From positions 1-48,097 of the forward strand of contig JACAUC010000013.1 in assembly GCA_013390945.1 (NCBI GenBank): a stretch of 48,097 nt of DNA. Direction: 5' to 3'. Within the stretch, counting starts at the first letter, position 1; every line of letters starts with the position of its first letter. Shown in pieces: positions 42,724 to 48,097 of the stretch. The translations under genes were made by a program, and so were the position numbers. The stretch comes from Candidatus Chloroheliaceae bacterium. GTDB taxonomy: Bacteria > Chloroflexota > Chloroflexia > Chloroheliales > Chloroheliaceae. Below the pieces are notes generated by a model. The model was not told the origin of the DNA. It made no database searches and was given only the letters and a program-made list of their open reading frames with translations.

Positions 42724-43269
42724 ATGTTTAAATTTTTTAAAAAAGGTAACAAAGAGCCGGAAAGTACCAGCATAGAAGACTTACCTTGGGGTGTGCCAGT
42801 CAAGCGCAAGCTGACCAAAAAAGAAGAGGCCGCCGAACTGGAAGAAGAACTTATGATAGAACGGCGCAGTAAAGAACGGCGCGATATGTACCGCCCACTA
42901 GGTAAGGAGCGAATTTTTAAGGATCCGCAAGGTCGTCGGTTAGTTCTGCGCGTCGAAGATAGTATGGGAGTGCAAACTGGCTCCAGTCCAGTTTTTTTAG
43001 TGGTCTTTTGGGGTACTCATGAATTGGCTCATCTCAAAGCCGATTTACAAAACCAAGCACTCAAATTGCTGGATTATCATACCGAAAGTGATTATGTGGG
43101 CTGGGGTCTTTCTGCCGAACTCTTGGGTGAAGTAGAACGTCTTGCTCAAGCTAAAGGGGCAAAGGAGCTTTGTGCTACACTCCTTACCCCTCAAGCCGAT
43201 TGGGAGACTACTCTTTTTACTCAGTTGGGCTACCAATTGCGGGGGTCAGAACTGGTCAAACTCCTATAG
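42724..43269 (+). CDS. Hypothetical protein, possible GNAT-like C-terminus
   Basis: The 181-residue protein starts 18 bases after the peptidase stop with AAGGAG before the ATG, so it is probably co-transcribed. The first 70 residues are highly charged and likely helical (KRKLTKKEEAAELEEELMIERRSKERRDM). Residues about 75-181 are alpha/beta, ending in LAQAKGAKELCATLLTPQADWETTLFTQLGYQLRG, which recalls the helix-strand-GY end of GNAT acetyltransferases; the acetyl-CoA loop is not clear, so function remains unknown. An AT-rich island starts after it. Confidence 0.55.
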   Translation: MFKFFKKGNKEPESTSIEDLPWGVPVKRKLTKKEEAAELEEELMIERRSKERRDMYRPLGKERIFKDPQGRRLVLRVEDSMGVQTGSSPVFLVVFWGTHELAHLKADLQNQALKLLDYHTESDYVGWGLSAELLGEVERLAQAKGAKELCATLLTPQADWETTLFTQLGYQLRGSELVKLL

Positions 43270-43647
43270 GCTCACATCAGTAATAGCAATCCCTTTTACA
43301 TAGGCTTATTTCTTATTTATTGTACGAGGAATTGCTATTCTCCTAAGCAATTAACCTCGAAGAAAATTCCCTATATCATTTTGTCGGCTAATCTCCACAT
43401 TACCCTTACCAAGTAGCTCTACTAGTTTTTGCTGAAGTTGCTTTGTATTATTAGGTGTAGAGCCATGATTTCTAATATAAGCTTTCCACTGAATTTGGGC
43501 TGGTAGGTGGCAGCAATAGAATTATTTCCCCGTTTTCTGGAGAAAATTTTATTTCTGCCTTAGATTCTTTTATACTTCTATCTGATGATAGACAAACTAA
43601 CAGTAGAGTATTCCAAGCACATATTTAACCTTGATTTAACAAATCAA
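43270..43647. other. AT-rich gap holding a broken gene
   Basis: There is no intact gene. The right part is the frame-disrupted companion described at 43351-43622. Near the left end, AATAGCAATCC (43281-43291) can pair with GGAATTGCTATT (43328-43339), a possible terminator hairpin of the 42724 gene but without a T-run. Confidence 0.6.
43351..43622 (-). pseudogene. Frame-disrupted small gene downstream of the AAA ATPase
   Basis: On the minus strand, coding-like sequence continues in three successive frames. An ATG at 43622 (AAGG upstream) opens MCLEYSTVSLSIIR and stops; the next frame continues SSDRSIKESKAEIKFSPENG then EIILLLPPTSP and stops; a third frame continues AQIQWKAYIRNHGSTPNN then TKQLQQKLVELLGKGNVEI and SRQNDIGNFLRG to a TAA at 43351. 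Joined, these give about 90 residues of normal composition. Two small indels would restore the frame, so it is either a decayed gene or an assembly error. I do not recognise the family. Confidence 0.5.
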
Positions 43648-45045
43648 TTAAATTTCAAAATAAATGTTATTAATTTGTTCTGAAACGTCTCCAAAGGTAC
43701 CCCAATCTATTAAACCGTCTTCTTTAAGAATATTTCTAGCAGTACCATTTTCAAAAAGTTGGATTGAAAGTTTCTCTTTTGAAATGAACGCTTCTTTTTG
43801 TTTTAGGAAAAATTTTGGGGCTATTTCTGCTTGATTTTGACTTTCATAAGCTTTCATCAGATTAACTAGATGATCCACTATGTAAGGACTGTGGGTAGTG
43901 ATAAGCACTGGAATACCAAAATTTACAAGCATCGCAAGAAGTTCCGTCAAGCGTACTTGAGCAAGTGGGTGAAGATTCATTTCTGGCTCATCAATAATCA
44001 AAAGATCGCCTATTTCAGCGGCATAGCGCAAATAAAGTACAAGGGGTGCTAACTCTTTAACCATTGAGGAGGCAACCGTCATTTCTAAATTAATTCCCTG
44101 TTGCTGAAAGGAGAAATTGGTATCGGTAATGTTATCCGGATTTGATACTTCTATCTCCCCTGCTAGAATTTTTTCCTCTAAATCCTTAGCTAACTGAAGA
44201 TACTTAGCGATAGAAGGAATTTTCTTTGCACTCTCCGTTCGCTCTTCTAAACTAGTATCCCTTACTTTTACCAACATTAGATGTACCAAGTTGGCTATTG
44301 GATGAGGAACAATATGATTCTCCAACTCTTCAAGGTCTCTATTAGCACTTTTCCTTGTATTTGTTCTAGTAACACGCTTACTAAAGGAGGCTGTAATTAT
44401 ATTAGTTCTCTCAGTAGGTAAGACGTAAACGTTGGGATATAAAGCTCTATGTAAAACTCCAAAAACAATTCGAAAAATAAATTTCTTAATTCCTTCTAAC
44501 GGAAATTTTTCAAAAGCATTTGCTTCTGCATATATATAAATCTCCGAATCATTTTTTTCCTTAACAATATTAATTAGTGCTTCTTGGGTTCTTTTATTGA
44601 GCGATAAACGACGTTCTAATGCAGCCTCTTTAATATTTTCTAAAAATCGGGCTTTAGAGTCGGCTAAATCTATTCTAATTTCTAAATTTTCAAAAGAAGC
44701 CTTTTTAGTACCAAAGGCTTTAGGTAACCAGCGACGGGCCAAACAAAATATTTCCTCAAAATATTTTGGCCCATTTTGCTCAGCAAATCTAATTATATCT
44801 AGTTTGCCATTACCCTGTTCGATTACCTCCTGAATAAATTCAACCAGCGTTGGATAGGATTCAGAGAGTTTTTCTATATCACAAGAGTCTAAATAACGAT
44901 CCCAACCGTAGCTATCTAAAGCAGTCGCTAGGGTGTAAGCCAGCCAAGTTTTACCACTATTATTAGGGCCAATAAAGACCGTAAGGGGTTTCAACTGTAC
45001 GGTAGCCTCTTTAATTGCACCTAAACTACTTACTCTCACTTCCAT
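43648..45045 (-). CDS. AAA/OLD-like P-loop ATPase
   Basis: The 465-residue ATPase has a Walker A motif VFIGPNNSGKTW (about residues 24-35), a long helical insertion, then the ABC-type Walker B LLIIDEPEMNLHPLAQV and the H-loop VLITTHSPYIVD (about 350-390). It belongs to the AAA_15/AAA_21 group of OLD/RecF-like ATPases, which occur in defence systems (for example with TOPRIM nucleases or other effectors) and in DNA repair. No TOPRIM domain is present after the ATPase. The gene and flanks are notably AT-rich relative to neighbours, suggesting transfer. The start at 45045 has GGAG eight bases upstream. A broken small gene (43351-43622) follows immediately, possibly its former partner. Confidence 0.75.
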   Translation of the reverse strand: MEVRVSSLGAIKEATVQLKPLTVFIGPNNSGKTWLAYTLATALDSYGWDRYLDSCDIEKLSESYPTLVEFIQEVIEQGNGKLDIIRFAEQNGPKYFEEIFCLARRWLPKAFGTKKASFENLEIRIDLADSKARFLENIKEAALERRLSLNKRTQEALINIVKEKNDSEIYIYAEANAFEKFPLEGIKKFIFRIVFGVLHRALYPNVYVLPTERTNIITASFSKRVTRTNTRKSANRDLEELENHIVPHPIANLVHLMLVKVRDTSLEERTESAKKIPSIAKYLQLAKDLEEKILAGEIEVSNPDNITDTNFSFQQQGINLEMTVASSMVKELAPLVLYLRYAAEIGDLLIIDEPEMNLHPLAQVRLTELLAMLVNFGIPVLITTHSPYIVDHLVNLMKAYESQNQAEIAPKFFLKQKEAFISKEKLSIQLFENGTARNILKEDGLIDWGTFGDVSEQINNIYFEI

Positions 45046-45291
45046 TTAGTAAGCTCCAGGCCATCTCCTGATGATATTATTTAAATTGTCCCTAACTCTC
45101 CTAACTAAGGGGTTACTGCTACCAACCCTGAATCAAATATAGCATAAGAGAGGCAATAACGCAAAAAAAGTGGTTCGGTGAAGATTACCTGTTAGGCTAG
45201 TCAGAACTAGAGATATAGGGTAAAATAGGTCTAAATAGAACAGCGTGGTTCGTTTTCCTAAACCTAAATTAGATAGAGGAGCATTTTAACT

Positions 45292-47847
45292 TTGAAAATA
45301 CTTGGTCGTGTAGCTGTATTCCCGGTGATACCGGAACGCATTGCCCGCCTCCACGAGTTGGCTTACAACTTATGGTGGAGTTGGAACTGCCCGGCCCAGG
45401 AGCTTTATTCAGTCCTGGATGCCCAATTGTGGGATGCGGTTGACCATAACCCGGTGCGGTTTCTTAGTCAGGTTGCACCTGCCAAGCTGGAAGAAGCCGC
45501 AGGTGATAAAGCCTACCTTGAAAACTTTGACCGGGTGCTTGAAGACTTTGACCATTATATGCACCCCGATACACCCACTTGGTTCAAGCAGACTTATCCC
45601 GAATTACTAGATAAGCCTATCGCTTATTTCTCACTAGAGTTCGGGTTGCATGAAGCCCTACCGATTTATAGTGGTGGCCTCGGTATCCTGAGCGGAGATC
45701 ATGCTAAGGCGGCCTCCGATTTAGGGTTGCCTTTCGTGGGCGTAGGCTTTCTTTACCCGCAGGGCTATTTTACCCAGCGAATCGGGCGCGATGGTCGCCA
45801 AGAGGCCATTTACGAAAAATTGCACTTCTCGGAAGTACCCGCTACTCCTGCCACTACGCCATCGGGTGAAGAAGTGCTACTCTGGGTAGACCTGCCGGGC
45901 CGTCGGGTCTATGCCAAGGTTTGGAAGATACAGGTAGGTCGTATTCCGCTTTATCTGATGGATACCGATGTGGATCCTAACCAGCCTAGTGACCGCGATC
46001 TCTCCGCTCGGCTTTATGGTGGCAATGAAGAGATTCGGGTCTCGCAAGAGATTGTGTTGGGTATTGGTGGGGTTCGGGCGTTACGGGCCTTGGGCATTAA
46101 CCCGGCCGCTTGGCACATGAACGAGGGCCATAGTGCTTTCTTGGGACTGGAACGTATCCGCGAATTGGTGCAGGGCGAAGGTCTTGACTTTGCCCAAGCC
46201 CGTGAAGTGGTAGCGGCAGGTGGTATCTTCACCACCCACACTCCTGTTCCTGCTGGAAACGATGCCTTCAGTTTTGAGATGATGGACAAGTATTTTGGCA
46301 ATTACTGGCCGCAGTTGAATATCAATCGGGATGATTTCTTGAACTTTGCTAGGCAGGATACGCAGTGGGGTACCCGCTTCAGTATGACTGTGTTGGCCCT
46401 TAGAACTAGCGGCGAACATAACGGGGTGAGTGCCTTACATGGTGAGGTATCGCGCAAGATGTGGCAATTCCTCTGGTCTGGTGTAGACCCGGAAGAAGTA
46501 CCCATTGATAGCATTACCAACGGGGTACATACTCAGACTTGGCTCGCTCCTGAGTTAGAAGTCCTTTACGCCCGCTATCTAGGGTCAGATTGGCACGAAA
46601 AGTTGGAAGACCCTGCCCTATGGGAGGCTATCAAAACTATTCCCGATAAAGAGTTGTGGGAGACCCACTCTCTGCTCAAGGAAAAGTTGATTGACTTCGT
46701 CCACGCCCGTATTCGCCGCCAGCGCATCGAGCTAGGCGAGGGTACGAACGAGGTTCAGGCTTCGGACAATTTGCTTGACCCTAAAGCTTTTACGATTGGC
46801 TTTGCCCGGCGCTTTGCCACTTATAAAAGAGCTACCTTGATTTTCCGCTATGCCGACCGCTTGCAAAAGCTTTTGAACGATAAAGACCATCCCGTTCAAA
46901 TCGTCTTTGCTGGCAAAGCACACCCCGCCGACGAACCGGGCAAATACTTCATCCAGCGCGTCTACCAGTACAGTCGCGAGGTAGGCTTTGAAGGGCGGAT
47001 TGTCTTCTTGGAAGATTACGATATGAATATGGCCCGTTATCTGGTGCAGGGTGTGGATGTCTGGTTGAATACTCCCATTCGGCCCCTAGAAGCCAGTGGT
47101 ACCAGTGGTCAGAAGGCTTCGCTTAATGGTAGCCCCAATTGTTCCATTCTGGATGGTTGGTGGCCGGAGGCCTACAATGGGGCGAACGGTTGGTCCATTG
47201 GTGAGGCCCGTACCTACCAAGATCAGGAGACCCAAGACGAGGCCGATTGTCAGTCGCTCTATGCTTTGCTGGAAAATGAAATCGTGCCGCTCTACTACGA
47301 TTACGATGCCAATGGGTTGCCCGCAAAGTGGATTGCCATAATGAAAGAGGCGATCCGAACGGTGGCCCCAACTTTCAGCACCCGCCGTATGGTGAAGGAT
47401 TATACTAGCTTACTCTACATCTCGGCTATCCGCCACGCGCTTAACCTAAATGCAGGTGGTTTCCGCTTGGGTAAAGAGTTAGCCAGTTGGAAGGCACTAG
47501 TGGCTAATGCTTGGCAGGATGTGAGCCTTTACGCCCATGCACCGCAGGATACTAAACTGGCGTTAGGGGCCAAAGTTAAGGTGGATGCTCAGGTGCGGTT
47601 AGGTCGCCTCAAGCCAGAAGATGTTTCGGTGGAGCTAGTTTCAGCCCGTGACGATAATGGCAAACTATTAGATCCAAAATCTATCGCTCTAACCCTAGTT
47701 TCAGGTCCCGATACTAATGGTGTTTACCAGTATGTCGGTGAGAGTGAGGCTGATACGGGTGGTAGCCTAGTCTTTGGGGTGCGGCTTTTGCCTTCTAATC
47801 CTTCGCTCCTTTCCAAGCACGAAATGGGACTGGTGCGCTGGGCCTAA
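45292..47847 (+). CDS. glgP: Alpha-glucan (glycogen) phosphorylase, GT35
   Basis: It releases glucose 1-phosphate from storage alpha-glucan with PLP as cofactor. The 851-residue protein has the DUF3417-type N-terminus of the short bacterial/archaeal phosphorylases (RIARLHELAYNLWWSWN), YFSLEFGLHEALPIYSGGLGILSGDH, AWHMNEGHSAFLGLERI, and the PLP region EASGTSGQKASLNGSPNCS with the Schiff-base Lys near 608. C-terminal 140 residues form the usual beta-sandwich extension. It starts at TTG with GAGGAG about ten bases upstream. A terminator follows (47872-47922). No other glycogen gene is nearby. Reserve-glucan turnover fits a phototroph. Confidence 0.93.
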   Translation: MKILGRVAVFPVIPERIARLHELAYNLWWSWNCPAQELYSVLDAQLWDAVDHNPVRFLSQVAPAKLEEAAGDKAYLENFDRVLEDFDHYMHPDTPTWFKQTYPELLDKPIAYFSLEFGLHEALPIYSGGLGILSGDHAKAASDLGLPFVGVGFLYPQGYFTQRIGRDGRQEAIYEKLHFSEVPATPATTPSGEEVLLWVDLPGRRVYAKVWKIQVGRIPLYLMDTDVDPNQPSDRDLSARLYGGNEEIRVSQEIVLGIGGVRALRALGINPAAWHMNEGHSAFLGLERIRELVQGEGLDFAQAREVVAAGGIFTTHTPVPAGNDAFSFEMMDKYFGNYWPQLNINRDDFLNFARQDTQWGTRFSMTVLALRTSGEHNGVSALHGEVSRKMWQFLWSGVDPEEVPIDSITNGVHTQTWLAPELEVLYARYLGSDWHEKLEDPALWEAIKTIPDKELWETHSLLKEKLIDFVHARIRRQRIELGEGTNEVQASDNLLDPKAFTIGFARRFATYKRATLIFRYADRLQKLLNDKDHPVQIVFAGKAHPADEPGKYFIQRVYQYSREVGFEGRIVFLEDYDMNMARYLVQGVDVWLNTPIRPLEASGTSGQKASLNGSPNCSILDGWWPEAYNGANGWSIGEARTYQDQETQDEADCQSLYALLENEIVPLYYDYDANGLPAKWIAIMKEAIRTVAPTFSTRRMVKDYTSLLYISAIRHALNLNAGGFRLGKELASWKALVANAWQDVSLYAHAPQDTKLALGAKVKVDAQVRLGRLKPEDVSVELVSARDDNGKLLDPKSIALTLVSGPDTNGVYQYVGESEADTGGSLVFGVRLLPSNPSLLSKHEMGLVRWA

Positions 47848-47864
47848 TAGTCGTTAGTTAGTAA

Positions 47865-47891
47865 CACAGAGAACCTCAGATGGGCACAGAT
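47865..47891 (+). repeat. Copy of the CACAGA-type dispersed repeat
   Basis: CACAGAGAACCTCAGATGGG then CACAGAT matches the arms of the inverted repeat element at 2249-2285 and 2520-2556. It overlaps the left arm of the glgP terminator. Confidence 0.8.
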
Positions 47892-47922
47892 GATTTTAAA
47901 TTATCTGAGGTTTTCTCTCTTT
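47872..47922 (+). terminator. Intrinsic terminator of glgP
   Basis: AACCTCAGAT (47872-47881) pairs perfectly with ATCTGAGGTT (47903-47912), loop of 21 bases, followed by TTCTCTCTTT. It lies 24 bp after the glgP stop. The left arm is inside a dispersed repeat. Confidence 0.75.
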
Positions 47923-47928
47923 AGGTTC

Positions 47929-48097
47929 TGTAGGAGAGATTTCTAATCTCGATCTCTTTCCACAAACCCTTGTAGGAGAGATTTCTAATCTCGATCTCTT
48001 TCCACAAACCCTTGTAGGAGAGATTTCTAATCTCGATCTCTCTCCACAAACCCTTGTAGGAGAGATTTCTAATCTCGATCTCTCTCCACAAACCCTT
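47929..48097. repeat. 42-bp tandem palindromic repeat running off the window
   Basis: Units start at 47929, 47971, 48013 and 48055 (42 bp each), with a fifth beginning at the last base. Each contains TGTAGGAGA, the hairpin GAGATT-TCT-AATCTC, then GATCTCTTTCCACAAACCCT. Units differ only at CTTTCC or CTCTCC. It is a variant of the 35-bp element at 12821-12977, with G:C pairs at the third stem position replaced by A:T in a compensatory way (GGGATT/AATCCC to GAGATT/AATCTC). Confidence 0.9.

Noticed and set aside
47929..48097. Possible CRISPR array at the window end
   Set aside because: The 42-bp units are almost identical end to end with no variable spacers; the hairpin is internal to a tandem unit.
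1..48097. tRNA or rRNA genes, prophage or conjugative modules
   Set aside because: I saw no cloverleaf-like or rRNA sequences and no integrase, phage structural or conjugation genes.

Overview
The window looks like the chromosome of a chlorosome-bearing, phototrophic member of the Chloroflexota. Four things point there. A small gene at 15664-15918 aligns along its whole length with the chlorosome baseplate protein CsmA. A (bacterio)chlorophyll synthase of the ChlG/BchG/BchK group (12991-14007) and an ArsA/Get3-type ATPase with a C-terminal Hsp20-like domain (14335-15543) lie directly beside it. A CrtI-type carotene desaturase is present (688-2166). Secreted proteins built on Thr/Pro-rich linkers and LG-P/QYF-type repeats are of a style common in Chloroflexota. 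The set fits the lineage of Candidatus Chlorohelix (type I reaction centre Chloroflexota) better than Chloroflexus, but no reaction-centre gene is in the window, so this placement is inference.

Layout. 1-680: the 3' end of a TPR-repeat gene. 688-2166: crtI. 2557-6535: two large exported proteins, divergently transcribed. 6536-8315: an IS-derived MITE, a Uma2-family protein and a PAQR/hemolysin III membrane protein. 8404-12825: a large DUF2142/GT39-like membrane protein, an unknown protein, and a TPR-TM protein. 12821-21189 is the core of the window: a tandem repeat array, chlorophyll synthase, ArsA ATPase, csmA, and two long paralogous proteins sharing an N-terminal PH/GRAM-like domain followed by disordered tails. 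I propose that these form a chlorosome assembly/envelope cluster. 21257-31569 is mostly housekeeping: DEDDh exonuclease, SDR plus HpcH/HpaI aldolase pair, prs, response regulator overlapping rnc, mnmG, a small membrane protein, and an ECF sigma/anti-sigma pair. 31574-39673, all on the minus strand: lipoprotein alpha-carbonic anhydrase, acs, a family 5 solute-binding lipoprotein, a very divergent CbiD-like protein and cobT. 40317-43269: a small unknown protein, a secreted M28 peptidase and an unknown protein. 43351-45045: an AT-rich island with an AAA/OLD-like ATPase and a frame-disrupted companion. 45292-47847: alpha-glucan phosphorylase. The window ends inside a 42-bp tandem array.

How the parts relate. 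Carotenoid desaturation, chlorophyll esterification, the CsmA baseplate and the two adjacent unknown proteins plausibly serve the antenna. CobT and a CbiD-like protein touch corrinoid metabolism. Acs and glucan phosphorylase serve acetate and storage-glucan use. The same extracytoplasmic domain recurs in four otherwise different exported proteins (2557-4437, 4691-6535, 30052-31569, 40810-42705). Several families of short dispersed palindromic repeats sit at gene 3' ends and in some cases supply the stop codons. TTG starts with good Shine-Dalgarno sequences are frequent (Uma2, PAQR, the 16242 gene, prs, sigma factor, glgP).
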